Positions 23,685 through 34,296 of a DNA stretch of 34,296 nt are shown in pieces (position 1 is the stretch's first letter; each line of letters opens with the position of its first letter). The translations under genes were made by a program, and so were the position numbers. This DNA comes from Protostelium mycophagum (taxonomy: Eukaryota; Evosea; Variosea; Protosteliida; Protosteliaceae). The stretch is from assembly GCA_002081555.1 (NCBI GenBank), contig MZNV01002079.1, positions 1 through 34,296 on the forward strand, given 5' to 3'. A model generated the notes under the pieces. The model ran no database searches, was not told where the DNA came from, and saw nothing but the letters and a program-made list of their open reading frames with translations.

Positions 23685-23795
23685 TGTGGCTGATTTGAGA
23701 ATAGGAAGCTGAACCTCATGGATCGGCACAAAGCCGAAAATAAACAATCATGAATTTGATCTGACATCAATTTGTTTTCCCGCCAGCCTCATCTG
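23685..23795. promoter_or_regulatory. Short bidirectional upstream region of WDR17 and OFD1
   Basis: Only 111 bp lie between the proposed ATGs of the two divergent genes. I looked for an RFX X-box (GTNRCC-N(0-3)-RGYAAC), typical of cilium genes in some lineages, and saw none. No TATA box is evident. Confidence 0.5.
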
Positions 23796-26700
23796 ATGTC
23801 AACTATGGAGGTTCTAGAAATGAAGAGGAAGCTCTACGAAATGTTCCAGACGAGTAAAATCGAGGACAGTCTGAAAGCTCAGCTTCGTCTTCAGCTCATT
23901 CAACTTGTCAAGAGGCAACCAGGCGGCCAATCGCAGCTTAGATATAAAGTCGGTGGAAACGATGACGGTATATTAGTGTCCAATGCACTGAACAGCGTGA
24001 TTGTGGATTACCTCAGATCGAGCAATTTGGATTGTTCATTGGCCATCTTCCTGCCAGAGAGTGGCCTTTCAGCACCGTCAGTTTTGTCAAAGGGAGATAT
24101 CATGAAAGCTCTTCACGTCCCTACGACCTCTAAATTTTTTAAGACCATAATCCATAAGAAGGACATGCCAATTCTCGACCAGATCTTCGATGTACTGAGA
24201 GTGATGGAGGCAGAGACATCAGAAAAAGACGTCCAGACCGACGTTCCATCTCTGTCACTCGACAAAAAATTGCAATCCATAGATGATGAACTCGCCGTAA
24301 TGAGCGAAACCGAACGTCTTTTACCACGAAGAAAGATGCAGGAACAAATAATTTCGCATCAGAGGCAGTACGAAGAGAGGATGCAAAAAGACATGGAGAA
24401 ACAGATGGAACATTTCCGCCTCACAGAATTGAACAGAATCAAGATGGAGCTCAGGTTCGAAATTGGAGAAGAAAATACCAAATGGATCACTGAGCAACAA
24501 AAGAAATGGGATGAAAAGTCTGTACTTGTTCTTCTTCCACAATTATAATTGAAAATCCCCAGGAACGAGAGGTTGCAAAAGAAAGAGCGTGAATTAATGA
24601 AGCTGCGCGACGAGATGGAGGCGGTGAGATTTGGTGTCACTTTGACATCCCTTGACATTTGACAGGAGAAGGACAAAGCCGATCACGAGCGACGTCAGCA
24701 ACTCTTAGAACACCTCGAGAAGGCACGCAGTGAGCGGAGCGAGCTCACACGTGAACGTGATTTCATAATGAAAAACCAAGAGCTCAGGGAGAAAGAGCTG
24801 AAGAGACGAGAAGAAGAGTTCAACCGGCAGCAAATAGAGATGGAGCAGACCAAGCGGGATTCTAAAAAGCAGATCGAAGATTTGGCGAGGCTGCAAGGAG
24901 ACGAGAAGTACAGGACCGAGCTTGACTTTCGGCGCGAAAAATTAGAGTGGGAAACTGCCATGACGATGATGAAGAAGGAGCATGAACAACAGAAGAGGCT
25001 ACTTATTGAAAAACTTACAGAGGAGAACAGAAAGAACGAGGAACGTTTTGCTTTGGAAATAGAACGCTCCCGAAGGTACGAAAACGCTTGAGTTGTTTCT
25101 CATCAATGACAGAGCACATGAGGAGATACTTCAGAATACCATATCAGGATTAAAGGAAGAAGTTCACAAGAATGACGAGAGATGGCATCGAGACAAAGAA
25201 CAAGCTGTGGTGGATTACGCACGTAAGATGAGCGAACTCACAGAGAAGATGAACGAGATGAGAGCCAAATACGACAGCACCATCCAATTACTTCGAGAAA
25301 AACATGAGAAGGAAAAGACCGACATCATCGTGGTACAGATGCGAACAGAGACGGAGTTGCGAGATCAATTGAAGAAAGAGATGTCGACAAGACCGTATCC
25401 CACCGAGGAACAGTTGCTTCGGGCAGAGAGGCAGCGAGTCAGAGGTGCGCAATTAGAAGCTGAGGAAAGGGTCGAAGAGATGAGGCAAGAATACGAAGAC
25501 AAGTTGTCATCGGATCGGTTGGTGTACCAAGCAGAGATGGAGAGGATCCAACTTGAAAGAGATTCTTTGAGGGACGAGGTGGAAAGCAAACGAGAGGAAG
25601 TTGCTCATCTTTACCACGAGAGGGAGAGATTTGTGCAGGAGATTATTCAACTCAACAGAGAACTGCAGGTGGCGAAGCCAGGCAGTGCCAACAGAGGTAA
25701 AATTGAGTGATAAGTAATGTCTTAGATTGTGACAGCTTTAGTGCCAAACCTGATAAGTAGCTTGGGAAGTGTCAGTAATCCCAATCATAAGACATCTTTT
25801 GCCAGCCCCACCCCAGTTTCGCCCACACGCACACAGCAAATACTTCAAAACAGACCGCCGCCTCTCTTTACCAGTGTGAAGGTATTGTCTAGACCAATAA
25901 CGATTATTCAAAATTACAGCAACAGCCGCGAATGTTCAATATGCAAGACTCACGAAAGAAGTCACCAGAAGAATTAGAGATACAGCATCAGTTGGAGGAT
26001 CTGGAGCGAGAAGATGATGTACGGCATATCTTGTTATCCGATTTCAATTTTTAATGTCTGCAGTATCTTGAATCCACCACGCAGAACGTGCTAAATGAGC
26101 CTACTAAATCGGCCGCTTTTGTATTGCAATCACAAGGGGTTCGACATTCTATTCAAGAAGTATCACACAATTTCTCACTCCCTGCACCTGTCAGAAATGT
26201 CACCGCTCCTTCATTAATGCAGACACATGTCATGCCAACGTCTTTGACACCACATGCTACAACTCAACCACAACCCGCTCAATTAAACGCCACTCCGCCC
26301 CCAACAGTAATCCTTGAGGCAGTCATTTCACATCAAGAAAAGCCACTTCCTTCCTCTAAAGAGCCTGACCAAGCCGAGGCAGAAAAATCAAGAATTGAGG
26401 AACAAGCTCAACAAGAAGGCGAAAAGGATGTACAAGAACGGAAAGCAGCAGACGAGAGCAGGCTGCAAGAAGAAAAAGAAAGGCAAGAGCGTCTGGAAAG
26501 GATTAAGAGAGAGGAAGAGGAAGAAGATCGCAAACGCAACGAAGCCAGAAGAGCAGAAGCGGATCGAGAAGCACGCGAATTGAGAGAGAAGAGAGAGAGA
26601 GCTGAGCGTGAGGAGGAGGAACGCGCGGCACGCAAAGAGAAGGTAGAAAGAGAAGAGCGCGAGAGAGAAGAAAGGGAGGAAATGAACAGGCGAAGGGCTG

Positions 26701-27003
26701 AAGAGAAACGTTTGGAGGACGAGCGAAGGGCGAAAGAGGAAAGAGAAAGAAAGGTGATGGGTGGTTTGGTTCGAACCCGGTTGATTTGTACAGGAGAGGG
26801 AAGCTCGTGAAGCTGAAGAGCGCGAACGGAATAAGGAAACACCTCAACAGAGGAAAGATAGAGAAGATGCCGAAGCGCGAAGAGCGAAGCGAAAAGCTGA
26901 GGACGACGCCAAAAAGAAGGCGGAAGCCGCCAAAAAGGTGTTGTCGGATGATGACGACAATTGGGAAGATGAGGTCGACTTTGGCGAAGATGATGACTTC
27001 TGA
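23796..27003 (+). CDS. OFD1: OFD1-like centriole and ciliary protein
   Basis: OFD1 is a centriole and centriolar-satellite protein needed for distal appendages and cilium assembly. The ATG at 23796 gives MSTMEVLEMKRKLYEMF, followed by KIEDSLKAQLRLQLIQLV and the LisH region LVSNALNSVIVDYLRSSNLD and CSLAIFLPESGLS. This closely parallels human OFD1 ([48 protein letters not shown]). The LDKKLQSIDDE stretch also has a human counterpart. From about residue 170 onward the protein is almost continuous coiled coil (Glu/Arg/Lys/Gln-rich). A proline-rich break is encoded at about 25740-25870 and a second, extremely charged Glu/Arg segment at 26340-26760. The C-terminus is acidic (DDDDNWEDEVDFGEDDDF), with TGA at 27001-27003. 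Seven or more exons. The presence of OFD1 implies the organism builds centrioles or flagella. MED30 follows on the same strand 118 bp downstream. Confidence 0.88.
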
Positions 27004-27121
27004 GGCTGGATTTCTGTTAATGTGTAAATATTCAATATAAATGGTGGTGTTTCCGAATGACCAAGGTTCGATTCCTCTCGCCGGTTTAATTTTTTGCTGT
27101 GGGCGATCTGAATAATTAACA

Positions 27122-27615
27122 ATGGAATCTCTTCCGCTGGCACCACCTGATGTTTTGGATCTCATATCTACTTCAGAAGATGAAATCGACGATCTCGGTC
27201 AGATCATCCTCGACTTCTTCACAGCAGTCAGCCAGAGAGATCTTGCAACTGTGACAAGTAAACCTGGAGAGATGACAAGTAAAATCAGCAACCTAAAGAC
27301 TTTGATGACAAAATTAACGGTTGGTGTTGGATTAGGAAATTGGATTGGATAATGATGATTAATCAGGATCTATCTGCCCCGACTGAATCCGAGAAATCTG
27401 AGCCACCGACAGCAGAGAATCTGGAGAGAAGAGACAAGTTACGGCAGGTCAGTGATGTATGAACGATGTAATATTTTATTCACAGGCACCAGGAAGTCGA
27501 ACAGAAAAATGAGTCATTACGACAACTGATGAACAAATTGAGATATTTACAATTCGATTTAGCCGCCATGTCAACCTTTAGCCAACAGAAAGAAAACAAC
27601 ATCAAACCAACATAA
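27122..27615 (+). CDS. MED30: Mediator complex subunit 30 (MED30)
   Basis: MED30 is a small head-associated subunit of the Mediator coactivator of RNA polymerase II. The ATG at 27122 gives MESLPLAPPDVLDLIS. An N-terminal helix pair with SKISNLKTLMTKL is followed by a short Ser/Glu/Pro linker. The C-terminal helix EVEQKNESLRQLMNKLRYLQ continues with FDLAAM. It parallels human MED30 KKLKQKNQQLKQIMDQLRNL, then IWDINAM. There are three exons: donors follow ACG near 27318 and CGGCAG near 27448, and the second junction has two possible in-frame acceptors. The stop is TAA at 27613-27615. The product is about 135 residues, a little shorter than human MED30 (178). AATAAA lies near 27678. It is convergent with the CCDC174-like gene. 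The family call rests mainly on the last helix. Confidence 0.65.
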
Positions 27616-27817
27616 ATCCTATACATGTCAAATCATCATTTTCGATCATATGGACACTGAGGTCTGTCTCCTCATGAATAAAAGAAAATCCTTTATTTTT
27701 TCTTATTTTCTACAAATTTTTGTAAATTTGAATTGCATAAAAAATTTCTAGATTTACATTTTATTTATCAACAAGAAAATCCCAAAAGTTAGATCAATAA
27801 CAAAGACGTCATCCTCC

Positions 27818-29114
27818 TCATGTTGTGTTATGGCGCATGAGAGCCAAGAAACCGTCTATCTGGTTCACTTCTATCTTGGGAAGCTCCTTCTCTTCCTGTC
27901 TCTTCTCCTTCTGCGGTGCCTCTATGCCTTTGGCTCTGAGCTGCCTCGCTTTGATCATGGCCAGTCTGTTTTCTTTTTCTTTCTTTTTCTGGTCTTTTAT
28001 TTGTTCTGTTTTTCTTCTTCCTTGTCTACAACCAGTCAGATCTTTGCGAAACAAAGTTGTGAATTTGTCTATCAGAATAATTGCACGGTATGAACCGTGG
28101 TCTTCACGTTTGATAAGCGTGATATTCGTTTTGCATGAATTTCTCACATTGTTTCTGCTTCTATGATGTTTACAGCTCTTATCCTCTCCCTTTTTTCCTC
28201 TTCTGCTCTTCTCTCAGCCTCCGCCTGACACCAAATAAGTGATCACGTGACCCTTCAGAACTTCTATGTACACATCTCATGTGCATTGCATCTCATGCAT
28301 ATCATCGAGATATCTTACCTCGTCTTCCCAGTTCCTTCTCTCTTCTTCTGTTGACATATCAGATGATATCATAGATACTCTACTTCTGTTCGTCTCCAAA
28401 CCCCCACTGTATGGATCTTCAACGAGTCAGATTTTACGTGATGATCATCAGAGCGTCACCATCTCTGTCATAGTACTTCTGTTCGAAATCAACCATCGGG
28501 CCGTCTTCATCATATCTAGCATTGTGTAATGTGTTTGGGTCCAGTACTCCTCCGCTCTCTGGTTGTGTCAATATTTTATTCACGAACATGATCAATTTAA
28601 AATGAGATTTTGAATGATCATATTTGAATTCGGATATTTGGAGAAAAATACTCTTCTAAAGCACTCACCCATTCGATCATACAATCTCTGTTTCTCTCTC
28701 AATCTCTCATCCACTCGAGCTAAACTCGGCTCTCCCTCGACTGTTTTGTCTAATAGATCTTTTTCTGCTCTTGTCGCAACACCTACAGTGATCAGAGAAG
28801 AATGATTCATTTTAATTACCTTTGTTCAGAACAAGCGGTTTTCCTTTGGCAATGCCTGTTCCTATGTATTGTTCTTCTTCTGATTTGATCCTCTCAAAGG
28901 AGATCTACAATCATCAATATTTATGTGTGATTAACCAACAATTACCTTTGGTTTGTTTCCACTGACTCTCTTGGAATCATGATTAGCCTCCAAAATGACA
29001 GCATTCAGCCCGACCATCTGAAGACTGATCAGCACAACGTTTGCTACGATATTAAAGACTCACTGTCGAGGCAGATACACCTGTGATTGCCTTTCGTTTG
29101 TTCCATAGAGTCAT
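27818..29114 (-). CDS. CCDC174: CCDC174-like coiled-coil nuclear protein
   Basis: CCDC174 is a conserved nuclear protein reported to associate with exon-junction-complex factors. Here the ATG at 29114 gives MTLWNKRKAITGVSAST, spliced to MVGLNAVILEANHDSKRVSG (human DVTASSLVDLKAELFRKQ). The best match is GVATRAEKDLLDKTVEGEPS followed by ERLREKQRLYDRM, against human GVSNRAEKDAEQKLEEQ and REKLEEKAKLYEKM. Further exons encode DEDGPMVDFEQKYYDRD (human MYLVDFTQK), an EERRNWEDE piece, and a Lys/Glu-rich C-terminal exon (RRKTEQIKDQKKKEKENRLA) like the human KRKAILEARLAKLRQKK segment. The stop is TGA at 27818-27820. About eight exons; the last acceptor is GGTTGTAG (near 28028). The product would be ~290 residues, much shorter than human CCDC174 (467). 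Paralogous coiled-coil families cannot be fully excluded. Confidence 0.55.
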
Positions 29115-29666
29115 CTCTGATAAAATCACATCACACCAAGCTGATCTCCTCGTTGTAGAAAGTTCTGTCAAAGAATATGACCTCAAAACTACCAATATCG
29201 CTGGAGGGGCATTTGGCAGAGCGAGCGAGGTGAATGAATGCCATCCACCGGAATGATCCGCCAGCGCTCCCGGTGCGATTGTAATGGCGGAGAAATCAGG
29301 GAGTTGGGGAAGTTTTCGAGGTCGTGTAAACCACCAAGAGCGCCGGAGAGTCATTCAGCAGAGCGACCAGGTATGGGAATTCCGTCCATCCAGGATGCGC
29401 CGCTGGCGCATCTGAGGGTTCTATAATGGCGGAGAAATCGGAGATTATACGCTTTGCAAACATTCTTTTTGCAAAAAAAGTGAGCTGTTCGCAGTCTTTT
29501 GAAACATTCGAGGGAATTAATCATAGAGAAAAGAATAATAGACTGGATCACCGACGAAATGCTTCTGGTGGAAAAATTGGGTTTTATCAAAAATTTTTGG
29601 TTGTAGAGGAGCGGCTGATTTCATCGTCATGACATAGATATCAGATCGAACCGTCACCCAAACGAG
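29115..29666. promoter_or_regulatory. Shared divergent upstream region of CCDC174-like and AP beta genes
   Basis: These 552 bp separate two divergent ATGs. The stretch contains an imperfect tandem repeat (separate entry) and a likely 5' leader intron of the AP beta gene: a GTGAGC donor at about 29480 and a GGTTGTAG acceptor near 29608. A 68-codon plus-strand ORF from 29426 (MAEKSEIIRFANILFAKKVS) crosses this proposed intron and is probably not a gene. CGTTGTAGA at 29151-29159 lies 37 bp upstream of the CCDC174-like ATG. Confidence 0.5.
29211..29440. repeat. Imperfect tandem repeat, two ~90-bp units
   Basis: Unit 1 (29211-29300) and unit 2 (about 29352-29440) align over their whole length at my rough estimate of 70 percent identity. 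Shared landmarks in order are a GCAGAGCGA block, a CCATCCA block, a GC-rich CGCCNGCGCN block, and ATGGCGGAGAAATC at the end of each unit. The core ATGGCGG resembles an animal YY1 site. The duplication is older than the one at 284-822. Confidence 0.7.
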
Positions 29667-32600
29667 ATGAGTGACGCGAAATACTTTGGAGGAGCCTCTA
29701 AGAAGGGTAGGGCTTATCGAACAGGCATTTGTTGATTTTATCAGGCGAGATGTCCGAGCTCCAAGAGGAGTTGCACCATCAGCGTGAGGACAAGCGCAAG
29801 GAGGCTGTGAAGAAAGTTATCGCCGCCATGACTGTTGGCAAAGACGTGTCTGCTCTTTTTACCGATGTCCTCAACTGCATCCAGACCAACAATCTCGAGC
29901 TGAAGAAGTTGGTGTATTTGTATGTAATTAACCACGCCAAATTGCAACCCGAGAAGGCCATCCTTGCCGTCAACACCTTCCAAAAGGTATTAATTAATTT
30001 AATCAAAAATCGTCACTGATCTTTCAAGGATGCCTCCGACTTGAACCCTCTCGTCAGGGCTCTTGCCATCAGAACGATGGGTTGCATTCGTGTAGATCGT
30101 GTGACCGAATATCTCTGCGAGCCCTTGAGAAACTGCCTCAAGGACAAGGACCCCTACGTCCGTAAAACAGCCGCCCTTTGTGTGGCCAAATTGTATGATC
30201 TGAGCGCCGAGCTCGTCGAGACACAAGGATTCTTGGAGTTACTGACACAACTACTTTCTGATTCTAATCCCACTGTCGTCGCCAACTCTGTCGCTGCTCT
30301 CACCGAGATTGAAGACATCAGCGGAAAGACCATCTTACAATTGACCGCTTCCAACCTCAACAAGCTTCTTGCTGCTCTCAACGAGTGCACAGAGTAAGTC
30401 AATTGAATTAGTTTATTGTCAACATTTTGTAATCGTACTAGATGGGGACAAGTGTTCATTTTGAATTCCCTTTCTAAATTCAACATCACCGACTCAAAGG
30501 AAGCCGAGTCCATCTGCGAGCGTGTCGCTCCTCGTCTTAACCACGCCAACTCTGCTGTCGTTCTCGCCGCAGTGAAGGTCCTCATGTCATACATGGACGC
30601 CATCGACAACCAGGAGACACAGAAGGGTATCTGCAAGAAGATGGGTCCCCCCTTGGTTACTTTATTAACCACCAAGGAGCCTGAGATTCAATACGTCGCT
30701 TTGAGAAACATCAACTTGATCGTGCAGAAGAAACCAAGCATCTTGGCCCACGAGATGAGAGTCTTCTTCATCAAATACAACGACCCCATCTACGTCAAGA
30801 TGGAGAAGTTGGAGATCATGATCATGTTGGCTGCCGAGAGAAACATCGAGCAGGTGAATCTCTCCATCGAAACTGTTCTGATCAGAATTTTCTGATTCGT
30901 ACAGGTCCTCAATGAGTTCAAGGAGGCTGCTTCTGAAGTTGACGTTGAGTTTGTCAGAAAGGCCGTCCGTGCCATCGGTCGCTGTGCCATCAAGATCGAC
31001 AAGGCCGCCGACCGCTGTGTCGCCGTCCTTCTCGAGCTCATCCAAATGAAGGTGATGAGCTCTTTTTTCATCACATGTTCTGATTCCTAAATTCCTAATC
31101 AGGTCTCTTACGTCGTCCAAGAGTCCATCATTGTCATCAAGGACATCTTTAGAAAGTACCCCAACCAGTACGAGTCCATCATCGGAACTCTCTGCCAAAA
31201 CTTGGACACTCTTGATGAGCCCGAGGCCAAGGCCTCTATGATCTGGATTGTCGGAGAGTACGCAGAGCGTATCGAGAACGCCGACGCCCTCCTCGACTCT
31301 TTCTTGGAAAATTTCCATGATGAGAACAGCCAGGTCCAATTACAACTCGTCACCGCTGTGGTCAAGTTGTTCTTGAAGAGACCTAAGGACACACAAGACA
31401 TGGTTCAGAAGGTCCTAAACATGGCTACCCAAGAGACAGATAACCCAGATTTAAGAGATCGTGGTTACATCTACTGGAGACTTCTCTCCACCGACCCCGA
31501 GGCCGCCAAGGTAAAATTCAAAAACCCCTTCCCGCCATTTTCGAGACTCACAGTTGTAGAACGTCGTTCTGGGCGAGAAGCCATTGATCTCAGAGTCCAC
31601 CATACAGATCGACGAGGGCATGCTCTCTAAGCTCTGCAAGGAGATCTCCTCTCTTGCTTCTGTGTACCACAAGCTTCCAGACTCATTTGTCACCAAGTTG
31701 AAGGAAGTCCGTAAAGACAAGGTCAAGAAGGAGAGAGAGACCGACGGAGAGAGCCTCTTGCCCCAAGACCAGTACGTCATCTTGATTTTCCGACAGATTT
31801 CGTGGTTTTTGGCGGGAAAATAATCGTGGTAGGAGGGATGGAGCCCAACCCAACATCTTTGATTTGGACAGCGTTGGAGAGAGCTTGCCTCAGGCATCTC
31901 AACCAGCCCCTGCCGCTCGCGCACCCGTCAACGTTCTTGACGAGCTCGATTTCCTGTCTGGCCCCACCACATGTGAGTCCATCTCCCACATGGATCATTT
32001 TATTCATCTATATGTGCGTCTACAACGAACTGAAACGAGCAGCTGCACCTTCCGGACCAGCGAAGGAATTGTACCTCCCCGCTGAGCGTGCCAACGGTCT
32101 CCAGATCAGCGGAGGTTCGTATTCCACATTTTCACGGAAATTTCTGACCCTCACAGCCGTCTCCCGCAGAAACGGCCAGCTCTTTATCGACTTCACTTTC
32201 CACAACCAATCGGGTGTCCCTCTCAATGACTTTGCCGTTCAGTTCAACAAAAACTCTTTCGGACTCGCCCCAACCCAGCTCCAAGTCCCCGTCATCCCCC
32301 CCATGCAGAGTGTAGACACCTCCCTCGCTCTCAGCAACCACCCCTCTATGTTTGGACAGTCCAGCCCTGTCAACGTGGTCCAGATTGCGCTGAAGAACAA
32401 CACCGGTGTCTACTACTTCCAAGTGACTTTCCCCTTCCAAACACTTCTTTCCGAGTCTGGAGAGGTCAACAGAGACGAGTACCTCAACATCTGGAGGTAA
32501 GAAGATGTCTGTGATTACATCATCTGATGATCGTGTACAGATCCATCACCGATGAGCACACCAGAGATGTCCAAGCTAACGGAAACGCCGACTCCATCAC

Positions 32601-32846
32601 CGCTAAATTTAGAAGCAACAACATTTTCTACGTTGCGAAGAGAACACAAGGACAAGTGCGTATACTCTTTCCAATTTATATACTGAAGAATCACAGGAGT
32701 TCATCTACTTCTCTGCCAAGATTGGAGAAGCACTTCTCCTCTTAGAACTTGCTATTGGAGGAGTGAGCAGACTGTCTATCAAGTCTAAGCAGCCAGATCT
32801 CATCCCTGCCTTTGAGCAGATCGTCATCGCTCTGTTGTCCAGATAG
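29667..32846 (+). CDS. AP2B1: AP-1/AP-2 complex beta adaptin
   Basis: This is the large beta subunit of clathrin adaptors AP-1 and AP-2. It binds dileucine cargo signals and clathrin at the trans-Golgi network or plasma membrane. The ATG at 29667 gives [15 protein letters not shown], followed by the near-invariant trunk [134 protein letters not shown] and [21 protein letters not shown] short hinge contains [12 protein letters not shown] and [11 protein letters not shown], plausible degenerate clathrin-box sites. The ear follows ([50 protein letters not shown]), with the stop TAG at 32844-32846. About ten exons; the product is roughly 900 residues against 937-951 in human. Conservation makes this the safest call in the window. 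Whether it serves AP-1, AP-2 or both (as the shared beta1/2 of some amoebae does) cannot be told. Confidence 0.97.
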
Positions 32847-33425
32847 GAACGGAATGCAGCGGTATAAAAAACGATGTTATAATTTATTTGGACGTCATGT
32901 GAAGTGCAACTACTTGGTTGAATGGCTGGGTCTTTGTTTTTCATTCCTGCACAAAGAGTCCACAGTCATTCTTGATCGTACAGAAATATAGTGCATTAGA
33001 GCCCCTTTTTGTTCTCATTTCTCGTTCAAAATACCAATTCGGCGGTTATGTGATAATTCAGAATACTGTATTACTTTTGGTCGTCGTGAATTTGTTCGGT
33101 GTTGGCGGTTAACCATGTCTGATTTTCTTGATCACGAAGAGACAACGGATTCGGAGCAAAACGAACCATCAAAAATAAATTTTAATAACTTTATCGTTCA
33201 TTTCAAGACGGAAATAAACATCAATGCATTTTATTTGTGCATCTACAAACAATGATTGGGGAGAAAATTTCCTGTGCAGTGGATTGCATGACTCCTGATG
33301 TAAAATTGAAGTATTTTTGAATTTAAAAAAATTTCAGGCTTCTTGCAATAATAATTTTCGTGTAAAAATGCATTAAAAAATGACGCAAATACCTCGTGAA
33401 ATGAACAAAAATAAGTCAAAAGGAG
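32847..33425. other. Intergenic, one doubtful small ORF
   Basis: These 579 bp run from the AP beta stop to the tRNA-Ile gene. An intronless 46-codon plus-strand ORF (33115-33255, MSDFLDHEETTDSEQNEPSK) has an acidic start but no recognisable family or continuation. I see no repeat. The AP beta 3' untranslated region occupies the first part. Confidence 0.45.
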
Positions 33426-33515
33426 TTGCTCAATGCAGGGATCGAACCTGCGACCCCGGCGTTGCAAGTATGTGACTATTAGCACCGTGCTCTAACCAAC
33501 TGAGCTAATCGAGCA
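33426..33515 (-). tRNA. tRNA-Ile (AAU) with a ~14-nt intron
   Basis: On the minus strand the acceptor TGCTCGA pairs with TTGAGCA (plus 33509-33515 and 33427-33433; one G-T pair), with discriminator A. The D-arm carries AGCTCAGTTGGTTAGAGC. The anticodon stem CGGTG/CGCCG closes a loop CTAATA-[intron]-A with anticodon AAT. The intron GTCACATACTTGCA sits after position 37, the canonical place for nuclear tRNA introns. The T-arm is GCAGG-TTCGATC-CCTGC. B-box and A-box promoter sequences are intact. Isoleucine identity is supported by the AAT anticodon and by similarity to common eukaryotic tRNA-Ile. Confidence 0.93.
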
Positions 33516-34296
33516 ATTGTGGGAGTGGGCTGGGCATGGTCGTAGTAGATATAAATGATAATAACTGTAAGTAGAAAGTTTGTAGGCAAAAGTTTACGGG
33601 CCTGCGATGATAATAATATATATGTGATAGAAATATTGCAGTTATACAGTTAGAATTGATTCCCGGGTATAATTTGGCTTACAGGTGATCATGTCATCTA
33701 GGGTTTATAACTGTTATTATCGTTGCAGAGTTTAGGGTTTCCCTTAGTTCTTTTTTTATTAGGTAAAATATACCAACAAATGAGCAGCAGACTGAGCCCA
33801 TCTCATTGTGAGTTATAATCTGTGTAGGTCTATTGAATTTGAGATATGCTACTATCTGAGAGTGCACAATTCTAAAGATGATTAGCTGATCATAACTTTT
33901 CAATCATCAATTTTCAGCAACTTACCAATTGCCTCAATGTTTTCCAACAAGCTTACTGCATTTGGCAACTGAGTCTGTCATTGTTATGACTTGACATTTA
34001 AATTGTAAAATAAAGAATAAATACATTATAAGGATAAATGGATTACAATAACACAGTTATTTTGGATTTTGAAATTGAAGATGCAAATTACCTAGAATTG
34101 CGGTAAGATGCACTCAAAATCAACAAAAGTCTCCGGTTCTTTTCACAGGATTTGATGCCTTCTCATTGGCAATTATCTGTGACATTTCCTGCCGCTTGAA
34201 ATGCCCAAATAAATTTGCACTTGAAGCAGCGTTTATAACGTGCTGGAATCTCTTAAAGGGATGACACGCTTGTCAGACCTGCAGGCAACGGTCCTA
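33516..34296. other. AT-rich end of window, no supported gene
   Basis: These 781 bp carry no repeat or RNA that I recognise. A plus-strand ATG at 34038 begins MDYNNTVILDFEIEDANYLE and runs into a good GTAAG donor at about 34103, with a TTTTCACAG acceptor near 34149. The frame after the splice closes at once, and another frame (ICDISCRLKCPNKFALEAAF) is open for about 30 codons. This might be the first exon of a gene that continues beyond the window, but I cannot support a call. Confidence 0.4.

Noticed and set aside
23685-23795. RFX X-box in the WDR17/OFD1 intergenic region
   Set aside because: I searched for the GTNRCC...RGYAAC pattern and found no acceptable match.
26769-26781. tRNA-like T-arm GGTTCGAACCC
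   Set aside because: It sits in an OFD1 intron and no acceptor, D or anticodon arm can be folded around it.
27064-27087. tRNA 3'-end-like sequence GGTTCGATTCCTCTCGCCGG
   Set aside because: No upstream strand pairs with the would-be acceptor and no D- or anticodon arm is present. At most a relic fragment.
26503-27165. 220-codon minus-strand ORF
   Set aside because: It is antisense to the Glu/Arg-rich coiled-coil exons of OFD1; purine-rich coding sequence leaves the opposite strand open. Its Leu/Ser/Phe-rich product matches nothing I know.
29426-29632. 68-codon ORF MAEKSEIIRF as a small gene
   Set aside because: It crosses a likely GTGAGC...GTTGTAG leader intron of AP beta, starts inside a repeat, and has no recognisable content.
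30665-31339. 224-codon minus-strand ORF
   Set aside because: It lies opposite the highly conserved AP beta trunk exons and runs across their introns; codon bias on the real strand explains it.

Overview
This is a gene-dense stretch of a nuclear eukaryotic genome. Almost every gene is cut by many short GT-AG introns (three in this window are exactly 40 nt by my reading), and two nuclear-type tRNA genes are present, one with an anticodon-loop intron. The gene set (OFD1, WDR17, arrestin-fold and talin-like helical protein, AP-1/2 beta adaptin, Mediator MED30, XPC) points to a unicellular eukaryote that builds centrioles or flagella. An amoeboflagellate of the Amoebozoa (for example a protosteloid amoeba) or another Amorphea protist fits best; this is inference, and I cannot name the species.

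Layout. 1-1385: a recent ~245-bp tandem duplication around a small unknown ORF. 1386-1466: tRNA-Ser(CGA). 2113-6274 (-): XPC/Rad4 DNA repair protein, divergent from 6362-8496 (+): a NUDCD1-like protein that seems to lack its CS domain. 8532-12135 (-): trehalose-6-phosphate synthase/phosphatase with a degenerate synthase half and an intact phosphatase half. 12470-13801 (-): a CaMK-type kinase with an N-myristoylation signal. 14289-17733 (-): an arrestin-fold protein continued into talin/vinculin-like helical bundles, divergent from 18152-19179 (+): an atypical Rab GTPase with a CaaX end. 19249-23684 (-): WDR17, divergent over only 111 bp from 23796-27003 (+): OFD1. 27122-27615 (+): MED30. 27818-29114 (-): CCDC174-like. 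29667-32846 (+): AP-1/AP-2 beta adaptin. 33426-33515 (-): tRNA-Ile(AAU) with intron. The last ~780 bp hold nothing I recognise.

There is no operon-like logic. Genes are packed as divergent pairs sharing 87-552 bp upstream regions and convergent pairs whose stop codons lie 35-202 bp apart. Functional themes are DNA repair and nuclear functions (XPC, MED30, CCDC174), membrane traffic (Rab, AP beta, arrestin-fold protein) and cilium or centriole biology (WDR17/OFD1).

The most unusual signals are the arrestin plus helical-bundle architecture, the 9-mer CGTTGTAGA/TCTACAACG that recurs inside introns in both orientations, and several catalytic or domain losses (TPS half, Rab switch I, NUDCD1 CS domain). 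I see no virus-derived element, LTR element, DNA transposon or CRISPR array. All exon boundaries were read by eye and gene identities rest on remembered family sequences.
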